Assembly: GCA_946481275.1 (NCBI GenBank)
Contig: CAMLMV010000024.1
Location: 1-64,000, forward strand
Source of the DNA: an uncultured Massilia sp.
GTDB taxonomy: Bacteria; Pseudomonadota; Gammaproteobacteria; Burkholderiales; Burkholderiaceae
DNA length: 64,000 nucleotides
Direction of reading: 5' to 3'
A program made the position numbers and the translations under genes. How positions within the stretch are numbered: the stretch's first letter is position 1; every line of letters begins with the position of its first letter. The notes under the pieces were generated by a model, which was given only the letters and a program-made list of their open reading frames with translations, was not told the DNA's origin and searched no databases. Below, piece after piece: positions 56,281-64,000 of this stretch.

Positions 56281-57237
56281 GTGAATACCGACACTGCCTC
56301 CGAACTCGAATTCTTCGTGCTGGTCGCGCGCCACGGCTCGCTGGCCGCGGCGGCCCGCGCGCTCGACCTCACGCCGCCGGCGGCGACGAAACGCCTGGCG
56401 CAGATGGAGGCCCGGCTGGGCGTGCGGCTCGTCAACCGCACGACGCGGCGGCTGTCCTTGACGAGCGAAGGCGAAACGTACCTCGCGCACGCGACGCGCA
56501 TCCTGGCAGCGATCCGCGAGATGGAAGACGCGGTCGCGAGCAACCGCGCCGCACCACGCGGCCTGCTGCGCGTGAATGCGAGCCTCGGGTTCGGCCGCAC
56601 GACCATCGCACCCATCGTCTCGGCGTTCTGCAAGCGCCATCCGCAGGTCGAGGTGCAGCTGGACGTGACGGACCGCCCCGTCGACCTTGTGGAAAACGGC
56701 TACGACCTCGCCATCCGCTTCGGCGCGCTGCCCGATAAACGGTTGGCCGCACGCCGCGTGCTGTCGAACCGGCGTTTCCTGTGCGCGTCGCCGCGCTATC
56801 TGCAGCAGCACGGCGAGCCGCAGACGCTGGCGGATTTATCTCGCCACCGCTGTATCCTGCACCGCCAGAACGACGATGCGCACGGCATCTGGCGGTTCAA
56901 CGCGGGCGACGACAGCGAAGTGGTGAAGGTGCACGGCGCGCTGTCGAGCAACGACGGCGACATTGTGCTGGGCTGGGCGCTGGACGGCCACGGCATCCTG
57001 ATCCGCTCGGAATGGGACCTCGCCAAATACGTCAAGAGCGGCCGCCTGCGCATCGTGCTGCCGCAGTACACGCTGCCGGCGGCCGATTTGTTCGTCTACT
57101 ACCTCAACCGCAGGAACCAGGCGGCGCGCACAAGGGCGTTCATCGATTTCCTTGTCGAGCATTTCCGCAAGTCGGAAGCCGATTTCGCGCAGGGGATGGA
57201 GGTGCCGCCGGATGCGTTGGCGAGGAGGTCTTTCTAG
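56281..57237 (+). CDS. LysR-family regulator, probably of tarD
   Basis: A 318-aa LysR protein, starting at GTG 56281. The winged helix covers about 5-65 (FFVLVARHGSLAAAARALDLT, AATKRLAQMEARLGVRLVNRTTR). The effector domain includes GLLRVNASLGFGRTTIAP and DRPVDLVENGYDLAIRFG, as in the CrgA/DmlR-like group. It is divergent from tarD, 91 bases between the start codons, with a dyad in the gap. Tartrate is the likely co-inducer by context. Confidence 0.92.
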   Translation: MNTDTASELEFFVLVARHGSLAAAARALDLTPPAATKRLAQMEARLGVRLVNRTTRRLSLTSEGETYLAHATRILAAIREMEDAVASNRAAPRGLLRVNASLGFGRTTIAPIVSAFCKRHPQVEVQLDVTDRPVDLVENGYDLAIRFGALPDKRLAARRVLSNRRFLCASPRYLQQHGEPQTLADLSRHRCILHRQNDDAHGIWRFNAGDDSEVVKVHGALSSNDGDIVLGWALDGHGILIRSEWDLAKYVKSGRLRIVLPQYTLPAADLFVYYLNRRNQAARTRAFIDFLVEHFRKSEADFAQGMEVPPDALARRSF

Positions 57238-57265
57238 GAAGAGAGTGCTCGCGTGCCATCTATCC

Positions 57266-57303
57266 TAAAAAACAAAAGCCGCCGGTTCTTGCAAACCAGC
57301 GGC
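57266..57303 (-). terminator. Rho-independent terminator of the AT-rich operon
   Basis: GCCGCCGGTT (57278-57287) and AACCAGCGGC (57294-57303) pair over 10 bp with one G-U, around a 6-base loop. On the minus strand the stem is followed by TTTTGTTTTTT (complement of 57267-57277), 40 bases after the stop of the 47-aa gene. Confidence 0.85.
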
Positions 57304-57342
57304 CAGCGCCACTCAGACGAGCACGATGTTTAGCGTAGGAGG

Positions 57343-57486
57343 TTACAAGTACGAGAGTCCGGCCAGCAAACAGATGATGGCAACAACGAAACCTGCACCG
57401 CCAAAAACGATGTTGACCGTATCAAACGCCTTGTCGCCGCTCAATGTAATTTTTCGGGCTTCCTGCGTTAGTTGTTTAATTGTCAT
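57343..57486 (-). CDS. 47-aa single-helix membrane protein
   Basis: A 47-residue protein below usual size cut-offs. The N-terminal half is charged and polar (TIKQLTQEARKITLSGDKAF); the C-terminal half is a single membrane helix (VFGGAGFVVAIICLLAGLSYL). Its ATG overlaps the stop of the upstream 189-aa gene by four bases (ATGA), and a GGAGCAAATAA Shine-Dalgarno sits inside that gene's end, so translation is coupled. A strong terminator follows. Composition is AT-rich like its partner. No known family is recognised; a small subunit of the partner membrane protein, or a toxin/holin-like peptide, are possibilities. Confidence 0.75.
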   Translation of the reverse strand: MTIKQLTQEARKITLSGDKAFDTVNIVFGGAGFVVAIICLLAGLSYL

Positions 57487-58052
57487 TTATTTGCTCCTTT
57501 TTCGCAGTTCGGTTTTTTCAACCTCTTGCACTCGTAGGTGATTATAGTCTGTTTGACCAATTCTGCTTGAGTGGTCTCTGTATCCTTGATTTGGCCGGCA
57601 ACCAAAGCGACGTGAGCAAAGAAATATATTGAAGAAACAACAACAAGATAGAGTGTCGACCAAAAGATGAGAAGTCCACTCGGTGCCGTTACAGCTCTTG
57701 TTCCCGCAGCTATTGTCCCAACTGACCCAGCGGCCACCAAAATAATCCCCGTCAGAAAAATTATCAATATTGCAATTTTGTCAATGGAAATGGCTGGATG
57801 GTCAGCCTTGATCATTAAAGCACCCAGTTGCACAAATTCATAGATGGCAGCTGCAGCCATGGTCATAACTGCCCAATATAGCTCTCCCTTGCCAACCATA
57901 TCAAGTATGGATTTTTTTCGGTTGCCGCGGTTGGCCAGCCCTAAAACTATAAAGAACGGCAACGTCACTGCCAGGATGATGTTGACAAAGGTCCACCAGC
58001 CAACTTCGGACCCTGGTGCCGCCGCCCAACTCTCAAACAACAAACGAATCAT
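57483..58052 (-). CDS. AT-rich four-helix membrane protein of unknown function
   Basis: A 189-aa protein with four predicted membrane helices (about 20-42, 61-83, 94-116 and 124-148), a short N-terminal segment and a polar C-terminus with two Cys (TYECKRLKKPNCEKG). Composition is clearly more AT-rich than surrounding genes, suggesting transfer. ATG 58052 is the preferred start; ATG 58103 would add 17 residues, and neither has a good ribosome-binding site. It is coupled to the 47-aa gene and lies just 3' of two tRNA-Met genes, whose terminator ends 60 bases upstream. No family recognised. Confidence 0.7.
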   Translation of the reverse strand: MIRLLFESWAAAPGSEVGWWTFVNIILAVTLPFFIVLGLANRGNRKKSILDMVGKGELYWAVMTMAAAAIYEFVQLGALMIKADHPAISIDKIAILIIFLTGIILVAAGSVGTIAAGTRAVTAPSGLLIFWSTLYLVVVSSIYFFAHVALVAGQIKDTETTQAELVKQTIITYECKRLKKPNCEKGANK

Positions 58053-58111
58053 GTAAGGACAAAATTTCCAAGAAGTAGCTGATGCCTTCGCAACAAAAAG
58101 CATAAGGCATG

Positions 58112-58144
58112 AAAAAAGCCGCTGACTCGGCAGAGTCAACGGCT
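58112..58144 (-). terminator. Terminator downstream of the tRNA-Met pair
   Basis: AGCCGCTGACTC (58117-58128) and GAGTCAACGGCT (58133-58144) form a 12-bp stem with one mismatch and GGCA loop. On the minus strand it ends in six T residues (complement of 58112-58117), 12 bases past the CCA of the proximal tRNA. Confidence 0.88.
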
Positions 58145-58155
58145 TTCAGAATTTT

Positions 58156-58232
58156 TGGTGGTGATAGGTGGACTTGAACCACCGACCCTAGCATTATGAA
58201 TGCTATGCTCTAACCAACTGAGCTATATCACC
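58156..58232 (-). tRNA. tRNA-Met (CAT), copy 2
   Basis: A complete 77-nt tRNA with CCA encoded. The acceptor stem pairs GGTGATA with TATCACC; the D-arm has AGCTCAGTTGGTTAGAGC; the anticodon stem TAGCA/TGCTA encloses the loop TTCATAA (anticodon CAT); the T-arm has GGTTCAAGTCC. The GGGTC variable region and overall form fit elongator Met better than Ile2(CAT). It is identical to the copy at 58295. Confidence 0.95.
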
Positions 58233-58294
58233 AGCTTGTTACACTGCTAAAACAAAATGGCTCAGCTGAGTGCCAAGCCATCTCGCTTGAATCT

Positions 58295-58371
58295 TGGTGG
58301 TGATAGGTGGACTTGAACCACCGACCCTAGCATTATGAATGCTATGCTCTAACCAACTGAGCTATATCACC
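58295..58371 (-). tRNA. tRNA-Met (CAT), copy 1
   Basis: Identical in all 77 nt to the copy at 58156-58232, with encoded CCA, 62 bases upstream of it on the same strand. It is 86 bases downstream of the miaA stop. The pair probably shares one promoter and ends at the terminator at 58112. Anticodon CAT; elongator methionine is the likely identity. Confidence 0.95.
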
Positions 58372-58457
58372 AGAACGGGGTGCATTATGCCGTCCGGCCC
58401 CGGAAGTGTCAAGGCTACCCGCTCCGGATCACCCTGTCCAGCCTCGCACGAATCGTC

Positions 58458-59411
58458 TCACCGCCGCAACGTGGCCAGATGAGCAAGCATCTGCGGCGCC
58501 GGATCCGGCCCCAGGCAATCGATCACGATCCGCTCCGGCATGGCCCGCAGCCACGTCAACTGGCGCTTGGCCAGCTGGCGCGTGGCGATGATGCCGGTCT
58601 CGCGCAGCTGGGCGCGGTCGATGGTGCCGTCGAGGTATTCCCACGCCTGGCGGTAGCCCACGCAACGCATCGACGGCAGGTTTGGATGCAGGTCGCCGCG
58701 CGCGCGCAGGCCCGCGACCTCGGCCACGATGCCCGTGTCGTCGCGCTTGCCCAGCATCTGGTCGAAGCGCAGCGCGATGCGCTCGTGCAGCACGGCGCGG
58801 TTCGATGGCTCCAGCGCGAACGGCACGAGGTCGAACGGCAGTTCCGGCTTCTCGCGGCGCGCGAGCAGCGCGGACATCGGCTTGCCCGACAGTTCGTGGA
58901 TCTCCAGCGCGCGGTTGATGCGCTGGGCGTCGTTCGGCGCGAGACGGTCGGCCGTGACGGGGTCGACTTCGCGCAGCTTCGCGTGCATGCCGGGCCAGCC
59001 GATGCGCGCGGCTTCCGCGTCGAGGCGCGCACGCACGTCGGCGTCGGCCGTGGGCAGGTCGTCGAGGCCGTCGTTCAGGCCTTTAAAGTACATCATCGTG
59101 CCGCCGACGAGCAGCGGCAGCCGGCCGCGCGCCTGGATCTCGGCCACGAGCCGGATCGCGTCCTCGCGGAACTGGGCGACGGAATAGGCGTCGAGCGGGT
59201 CGATGATGTCGATGAGGTGGTGCGGCGCGCTCGCCAGTTCCTCGGCCGACGGTTTTGCGGTGCCGATGTCCATGCCGCGGTAGACGAGGGCGGAGTCGAC
59301 CGAGATGATCTCGACGGGAATCTCCCTGGCGATGGTGAGCGCCGCCGCCGTCTTGCCGGACGCGGTCGGGCCCATGATGGCCACGGCCAGCGGTTTGTGT
59401 TGCGATGTCAT
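58458..59411 (-). CDS. miaA: tRNA dimethylallyltransferase MiaA
   Basis: A 317-aa P-loop enzyme adding a dimethylallyl group to A37 in tRNAs reading UNN codons; MiaB, also in the window, then thiomethylates it. Walker A is [31 protein letters not shown] and [12 protein letters not shown] are diagnostic, as is the C-terminal [10 protein letters not shown] and [12 protein letters not shown]. It lies 8 bases after mutL. Confidence 0.97.
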   Translation of the reverse strand: MTSQHKPLAVAIMGPTASGKTAAALTIAREIPVEIISVDSALVYRGMDIGTAKPSAEELASAPHHLIDIIDPLDAYSVAQFREDAIRLVAEIQARGRLPLLVGGTMMYFKGLNDGLDDLPTADADVRARLDAEAARIGWPGMHAKLREVDPVTADRLAPNDAQRINRALEIHELSGKPMSALLARREKPELPFDLVPFALEPSNRAVLHERIALRFDQMLGKRDDTGIVAEVAGLRARGDLHPNLPSMRCVGYRQAWEYLDGTIDRAQLRETGIIATRQLAKRQLTWLRAMPERIVIDCLGPDPAPQMLAHLATLRR

Positions 59412-59419
59412 GTGATTCT

Positions 59420-61378
59420 TTACTGGCCGCGCAGGAACAGTTTATCCAGGGCGGCGATCTCCAATTGGACCCAGGTCGGGCGGCCGTGGTTGCACTGGTC
59501 GGCGCGTTCGGTCGCTTCCATCTGGCGCAGCAGGGCGTTCATCTCGGGTGGCGTGAGGATGCGGTTCGCGCGCACGGCCGTGTGGCAGGCGAGGGTGCCG
59601 AGCAGTTCGTTGCGGCGCTCGATCAGCACGCGGGAGCCGCCGAATTCGCGCACGTCGCGCAGCACGTCGCGCGCGAGCGTCTGCGCGTCGGCGTTCTTGA
59701 GGAGCGTCGGCACGGCGCGCACCGCGAGCGTCGTCGGCGACACGGCGGCGATGTCGAAGCCGAGCGCCTTCAGCGTTTCCTGTTCTTCCTGCGCGGTGCC
59801 CACTTCGATGGCGTCGGCGAAGAACGTCACGGGGATCAGCATGTGCTGGACCTGCATCTGCTCGCCGCCGGCCTGGGCGTCGAGCGCGTTCTTCAATTGC
59901 TCGTACAGGATGCGTTCGTGCGCCGCGTGCATGTCGACGAGGACGAGGCCCTTGCGGTTCTGCGCCAGCACGTAGATGCCGTGCAGCTGGGCGAGCGCGA
60001 AGCCGAGCGGGAAGTCGTCGTCGGAGGCGGGCCTGGTCGTCTCCGGCAGCGGGGCTTCCTGCACGCCCAGCGGTTGCGATGAAGGATTGGGCGCGCCGGT
60101 GAACAGCGCGCCATAGTCCGCGGTGCGTTGCGGGACGCCGGCACCCGTCGGCGCATCCCAGCGGCTGCCGGGCGGGAACGGCGACGGCGAGAACGTCGAC
60201 GAGGCGCGCGAGCCGCCGCCGCCCGATCCCGAGGTCCAGGCGGGCGATGCGAGTTGAGAACCGAACGACGTCTGCTCGTGTGGCCGGCGCCACGACGGCG
60301 TGTCGCCCAGCGACGTGGACGACGGCGTGATCTCGGCGGCGCTGACGGGCGCCGGCGTGTCGCCGTGCGCCGTCGCCGACGTGCGGGCCAGTGCACGCTG
60401 CACGGCGTGGAACACGAACTGGTGGACGGCGCGGCTGTCGCGGAAGCGCACTTCGATCTTCGACGGGTGCACGTTCACGTCGACCATCGCCGGGTCGAGT
60501 TCGAGCGCCAGCACGTAGGACGGGAAGCGGTCGCCGTGCAGCACGTCCTCGTACGCGGCCTTGACCGCGTGGACGAGCAGCTTGTCACGCACGAAGCGGC
60601 CGTTGACATAGAAATACTGGTTGTCGGCGCGCGCCTTCGACGCCGTCGGGAGGCCGACGTAGCCGTGCAGGCGCAGCGGGCCGGCGCTCTCGTCGAGCTG
60701 CAGGCGGGCCTCGGCGAAGTCGCCGCCGAGGATCTGCGCGCTGCGCCTGGCCGCCTCGCTCGTGTTCCAGTGGTCGATCGTGCGGCCGTTGTGCGACAGG
60801 CTGAACGACACATCCGGCCGCGCCAGCGCGATGCGGCGCACGACCTCGGCGCAGTGGCCGTATTCCGTCTGCTCCGATTTCAGGAACTTGCGGCGCGCGG
60901 GCGTATTGAAATACAGGTCCTGCACGTCGATCGTCGTGCCGAACGGACCGGACGACGGCGACACCGTGCCCTGGTGCGAGCCGACGATCTCCCACGCGTG
61001 CGCGGCACCTTGTGTGCGCGACGTGATCTTGACGGCGGCGACGGACGCGATCGACGCGAGCGCCTCGCCGCGGAAGCCGAGCGTGTTCACGTTTTCGAGG
61101 TCGGTCAGCGACGCGATCTTCGACGTCGCGTGACGGGCCAGCGCGAGCGGCAATTCCTCGGGCGGGATGCCGCGGCCGTTGTCGGTGATGGCGATGCGCT
61201 TGACGCCGCCTTCCTCGAGCCGGACCGTGACCTGGGTGGCGCCGGCGTCGAGCGCGTTTTCCAGCAACTCCTTCACCACGGCCGACGGCCGCTCGACGAC
61301 CTCGCCGGCGGCGATCTGCGAGATGAGCTGGTCGGGCAGCTGCTGGATGGGGCGGTGGGTGGGGGCCGGGGCGTTCAT
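59420..61378 (-). CDS. mutL: DNA mismatch repair protein MutL
   Basis: A 652-aa MutL. The N-terminal GHKL ATPase has [26 protein letters not shown] and [12 protein letters not shown] long Ser/Pro-rich linker (about 340-450) leads to the C-terminal dimerisation domain. That domain carries [12 protein letters not shown], which fits the DxHA-x2-E-x4-E nicking-endonuclease motif, plus [10 protein letters not shown] and QCNHGRPTW. Thus this is the endonuclease-bearing type, unlike E. coli MutL. A mutH is then not expected. Confidence 0.95.
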   Translation of the reverse strand: MNAPAPTHRPIQQLPDQLISQIAAGEVVERPSAVVKELLENALDAGATQVTVRLEEGGVKRIAITDNGRGIPPEELPLALARHATSKIASLTDLENVNTLGFRGEALASIASVAAVKITSRTQGAAHAWEIVGSHQGTVSPSSGPFGTTIDVQDLYFNTPARRKFLKSEQTEYGHCAEVVRRIALARPDVSFSLSHNGRTIDHWNTSEAARRSAQILGGDFAEARLQLDESAGPLRLHGYVGLPTASKARADNQYFYVNGRFVRDKLLVHAVKAAYEDVLHGDRFPSYVLALELDPAMVDVNVHPSKIEVRFRDSRAVHQFVFHAVQRALARTSATAHGDTPAPVSAAEITPSSTSLGDTPSWRRPHEQTSFGSQLASPAWTSGSGGGGSRASSTFSPSPFPPGSRWDAPTGAGVPQRTADYGALFTGAPNPSSQPLGVQEAPLPETTRPASDDDFPLGFALAQLHGIYVLAQNRKGLVLVDMHAAHERILYEQLKNALDAQAGGEQMQVQHMLIPVTFFADAIEVGTAQEEQETLKALGFDIAAVSPTTLAVRAVPTLLKNADAQTLARDVLRDVREFGGSRVLIERRNELLGTLACHTAVRANRILTPPEMNALLRQMEATERADQCNHGRPTWVQLEIAALDKLFLRGQ

Positions 61379-61443
61379 CCGTAAATTATAGCTTGCGACA
61401 CGCCCCGGAACTGCCGCTGTTTGATTTTTGCCAAAACGCTAAA

Positions 61444-62361
61444 TTATTGTTCCCGCACGGGAATCGGCGCCGCGCACAGGTCGAGATGACCGGCCGCGAC
61501 CTTGGTCCACGGCCCGCCGCGGTTGCGCTGGGCGTCGAGTACGGCCTGGTACGTGGCGCTCTCGGTGCGCATCACTTCGAAGCGGCTGCGCTGGTCGGCC
61601 GGGACGTCGGCCGCGATCTTGATCGACGTGATCGGCACGCGCATCTCCGGCTTGTCGTAGAAGCCCATCGGCGCCGGGCCGCGCGGCAGGGCGGACAGTT
61701 GCGGCATGCCGGAGATCACGCGGCCGACCACCGTGATGTTGCGGTCGAGGTGGCGCGCCGGGCCGATGACGGCGTACAGCGCCGTGCCGCCGCCGCTGTC
61801 GGCATCGTTGTCGCGGCCCACGCCGACCATGCCGTAGCAGTGCGCCATCCAGGTCTCGCCCGTCTTCGGATCGCGGCCGACAGGGAAGCCGTTCGAGTGG
61901 CCGACCTGCGGCGCATAGCCGTCGACGTCCTTCATGCGCGTGAAATGCGTGTCGTTCCTGAGCGGGACGGTGAACTCGGCCTTCAGTGTCTTCTGCGCAT
62001 CTTTTACCGGACGGACCTTGTCGTTGTCCTCGTTCGGATCGGCCCATTGCACGACCCAGTTGTCCTGCACGCGCACGATGGCGAGGCCGTCGAAATAATG
62101 CTCGCGCACGAGGGCCTTGATGTTCTTCACGTGGTTCGGCGCAAACGTCGGTGCCATTTCGATGACGACGCGGCCAAACGGGAGTTCCATATAGAGCGTG
62201 TTGTCCGGATCGAGGGGACGCCAGTCGGACGGCTTCGACGCCTTGACGATGTCGGCAACGCTGGGCTTCGGCGGGAGTTCTTTCGCGCCGGCGGTCGCCG
62301 CGAAAAGGGCACAGGTGGCGGCGAGAATCGTGCGCCGGAGGGAGGCATAAGCCGTCTTCAA
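61444..62361 (-). CDS. Periplasmic cyclophilin-type peptidyl-prolyl isomerase
   Basis: A 305-aa protein with an N-terminal signal peptide (about 1-26, ending AATAGA) and a divergent cyclophilin domain: [40 protein letters not shown], and the C-terminal [24 protein letters not shown]. Key residues of the active-site FxxxQxxD pattern are altered, with long insertions, so catalytic activity is uncertain. The start is TTG, well supported by AAGGAG seven bases upstream; an ATG nearby is out of frame. Confidence 0.88.
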   Translation of the reverse strand: MKTAYASLRRTILAATCALFAATAGAKELPPKPSVADIVKASKPSDWRPLDPDNTLYMELPFGRVVIEMAPTFAPNHVKNIKALVREHYFDGLAIVRVQDNWVVQWADPNEDNDKVRPVKDAQKTLKAEFTVPLRNDTHFTRMKDVDGYAPQVGHSNGFPVGRDPKTGETWMAHCYGMVGVGRDNDADSGGGTALYAVIGPARHLDRNITVVGRVISGMPQLSALPRGPAPMGFYDKPEMRVPITSIKIAADVPADQRSRFEVMRTESATYQAVLDAQRNRGGPWTKVAAGHLDLCAAPIPVREQ

Positions 62362-62544
62362 TGTCGTCTCCTTGGCCGCTTGTGGCGGGCCGGGTCATTG
62401 GATGGTGTCATGACGATTGTAATCTGGAAAATAATAGAATTAAAACTATTTGCCGGTGAAGAAAAATTCGCAATCAGGATGAGCCGGCGCGCATTTTCAC
62501 GGTCGGACTGATGGTATGATTCGGCGCTACCATTTAGGAAAATT

Positions 62545-63189
62545 ATGGATCTGATGCAATTCTTCGACATGATTCTTCATGTCGATAAAACCCTGGGTAC
62601 ATTGCTGGCGCAATACGGGGTGTATGTGTATGTCGTGCTGTTCGCCATCGTGTTCTGCGAAACCGGCCTCGTGGTTCTGTTCTTCTTCCCTGGCGACACC
62701 CTGCTGTTCATTGCCGGCGCCTTCTGCGCCACCGGCGAGATGAGTTATGCCTTGCTGACGATCCTGTTGATCATCGCGGCGGTAACGGGCAATACCCTCA
62801 ACTATTACATCGGCGGGGCCATCGGGCATCGCGTGTTTACGCACGATTACCGCTGGCTGAACAAGGACGCCCTGCACCGCACTCACGAATTCTTCGAACG
62901 CCACGGCGGCAAGACGATCATCCTGGCCCGCTTCGTGCCCGTCGTGCGCACGTTCGCGCCGTTCGTCGCGGGCATTTCGGACATGACCCATACCCGCTTC
63001 CAGATGTACAACGTCACGGGCGCCGTGGCCTGGGTGGTCAGCCTGGTGACCGGTGGTTACTTCTTCGGCAATATCCCCGTGGTCCGCGATCACCTGACGG
63101 TCATCGTGCTGGTGGGCGTCGGCGCGGCTGTCGTGCCGCTGGCGTTGGGCGGCCTGTACAAGGTTGGACGGCGCATGATGAGCCGCTAA
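62545..63189 (+). CDS. DedA family inner-membrane protein
   Basis: A 214-aa DedA protein. It has the family segments CETGLVVLFFFPGDTLLFIAG, GNTLNYYIGGAIG, FFERHGGKTIILARFVPVVRTFAPFVAG and a final membrane helix. DedA proteins act as undecaprenyl-phosphate or phospholipid flippases/transporters and affect envelope integrity and pH tolerance. TATGAT at 62515-62520 is a plausible -10. A terminator follows. Confidence 0.94.
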   Translation: MDLMQFFDMILHVDKTLGTLLAQYGVYVYVVLFAIVFCETGLVVLFFFPGDTLLFIAGAFCATGEMSYALLTILLIIAAVTGNTLNYYIGGAIGHRVFTHDYRWLNKDALHRTHEFFERHGGKTIILARFVPVVRTFAPFVAGISDMTHTRFQMYNVTGAVAWVVSLVTGGYFFGNIPVVRDHLTVIVLVGVGAAVVPLALGGLYKVGRRMMSR

Positions 63190-63212
63190 AGCCTGACAAT
63201 GTGATCATATGA

Positions 63213-63239
63213 AACGCGCCGCATGACGGCGCGTTTTTT
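63213..63239 (+). terminator. Rho-independent terminator of dedA
   Basis: AACGCGCCG and CGGCGCGTT form a perfect 9-bp stem with CATGA loop, running into six T residues (63234-63239), 24 bases past the dedA stop. Confidence 0.94.
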
Positions 63240-63337
63240 GTTTACAGCGGCTATTGATGCACGGAATTGTTCCTCAGGCTCAAGTTTACTGTCGGTCACG
63301 CCGATAAGGCAGGGGAGAGTAACACTACTGGATTCCC

Positions 63338-64000
63338 ATGCGTAACCTGATCGCCCTGTTCGCTTGCAGCTGCGTCGCCCTGAGCGCAAGCGCCGCGAAC
63401 GATCCCAACGCCGCAGCAGCAGCCAGGCTCGCGGCTTCCGTGTCCCGGCCGGCATCGGCCATGGTGCCGGCCGTGACGAAAAAGGCCGAGCCCGCGGAAA
63501 AGAAAGCCGAACCGAAAGCCGAGCCGGCCGCGTCCGCCAGCTCGACCAGCGAGGAAGATGCCGAGGTCGAATTGTCGGCCAAGATCGCCCAGCGCCTGGC
63601 CGCCCTGCGCGAGCGCCAGCAGGCCCGCGCGACGGCCGCCGCGCGCGCGAAAAAAATCGCCGATGCGAAGCGCAGGCAGGAGGAGCAGGCCGCCGCCGCG
63701 GCAGCCGCCGTCGCCGCCGCGCCGAAGCGCGGCACCGTGTGGTCGTATGAGGGCGAGACCGGACCGGCGAACTGGTCGAAGATCAATAGTGACTGGGCCA
63801 AGTGCGGCACGGGCAACCGCCAGTCGCCGATCGACCTGCGCGACGGCATCAAGGTCAATCTCGAACAGATCAGCTTCGACTATCACCCGTCGTCGTTCAG
63901 CGAGGTCAACAATGGCCACACGATCCAGGTGACGGTGGGCGGCGGCAATTTCATCACGGTCGGCAACACCGTGTACGAGTTGCAGGAATTTCACTTCCAC
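63338..64000 (+). CDS. Alpha-carbonic anhydrase, N-terminal part, with long Ala/Lys/Glu linker
   Basis: The first 221 codons of a periplasmic alpha-carbonic anhydrase; the 3' end is outside the window. A signal peptide (about 1-20, ending SASA) precedes an unusual ~110-residue low-complexity segment rich in Ala, Lys and Glu that looks like a helical or coiled-coil spacer. The catalytic domain begins near WSYEGETGPANW; GTGNRQSPIDL and the first zinc ligands in ELQEFHFH at the very end identify the family. It reversibly hydrates CO2. ATG 63338 is the only start upstream of the signal peptide. Confidence 0.93.
   Translation, partial: MRNLIALFACSCVALSASAANDPNAAAAARLAASVSRPASAMVPAVTKKAEPAEKKAEPKAEPAASASSTSEEDAEVELSAKIAQRLAALRERQQARATAAARAKKIADAKRRQEEQAAAAAAAVAAAPKRGTVWSYEGETGPANWSKINSDWAKCGTGNRQSPIDLRDGIKVNLEQISFDYHPSSFSEVNNGHTIQVTVGGGNFITVGNTVYELQEFHFH

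Noticed and set aside
1..64000. CRISPR arrays, insertion sequences, prophage or integrase genes
   Set aside because: No regularly spaced repeats, transposase, integrase or phage structural motifs were found in any frame.

Overview
The window is dense, high-GC chromosome with almost no spare intergenic DNA. It suggests a betaproteobacterium of the order Burkholderiales, probably Oxalobacteraceae (Massilia/Telluria-like). This is inferred from a Pil-Chp chemosensory operon, a betaproteobacterial-type H-NS protein, a pyrR-pyrB-pseudo-dihydroorotase operon, a miaB-phoH-ybeY / corC-lnt-glyQS block and a PEP-CTERM protein. No prophage, insertion sequence, integrase or CRISPR array is visible; most of the window is core chromosome with a few accessory patches.

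Layout. 1-2750: end of a CorA transporter, a GlcG/HbpS-like UPF0303 protein, an orphan four-helix haem-copper-oxidase-like protein and a divergent Nramp transporter. 2767-5177: hemL and a thiD-like kinase divergent from rubredoxin. 5340-14367: pilG-pilH-pilI-pilJ-chpA (type IV pilus chemotaxis). 14368-20568: photolyase, then yqgE-ruvX-pyrR-pyrB-pyrC'-plsC, where pyrC' lacks its zinc-binding histidines. 20569-27638: apaH, a WecA/MraY-like glycosyltransferase, H-NS, then phosphomannomutase-waaC-waaA (LPS core) and a YcxB-like protein. 27663-35599, minus strand: corC-lnt-glyQ-glyS-gmhB-plsC-M48 peptidase. 35720-38421: an isoquinoline-oxidoreductase-type molybdenum hydroxylase (iorAB) on the plus strand, lodged between corC and ybeY. 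38430-41336: miaB-phoH-ybeY.

41337-49134 is more accessory: a 106-bp nested palindrome, a small Gln-tailed putative DNA-binding protein, an HDOD pair, a DUF1697 protein, a 90-aa PEP-CTERM protein, a divergent FtsH-like membrane protease and a KefB/YbaL-type antiporter. 49193-53387 is a TetR-controlled acyl-CoA operon (SCP-x thiolase, acyl-CoA dehydrogenase, AMACR-like protein) with two tandem operators overlapping its promoter. 53407-57237: DUF445, DUF2007, D-tartrate dehydratase and its divergent LysR regulator.

57343-58052 is an AT-rich two-gene membrane operon, including a 47-aa protein below usual annotation cut-offs, placed at the 3' side of two identical tandem tRNA-Met genes. The window closes with miaA, mutL, a periplasmic cyclophilin, a DedA protein and the start of an alpha-carbonic anhydrase with a long Ala/Lys/Glu-rich linker.

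The best candidates for something undescribed are the AT-rich operon by the tRNAs, the tandem-operator TetR switch, the nested palindrome upstream of miaB and the divergent FtsH-like protease. All functional statements come from reading motifs and context; no database search was run.
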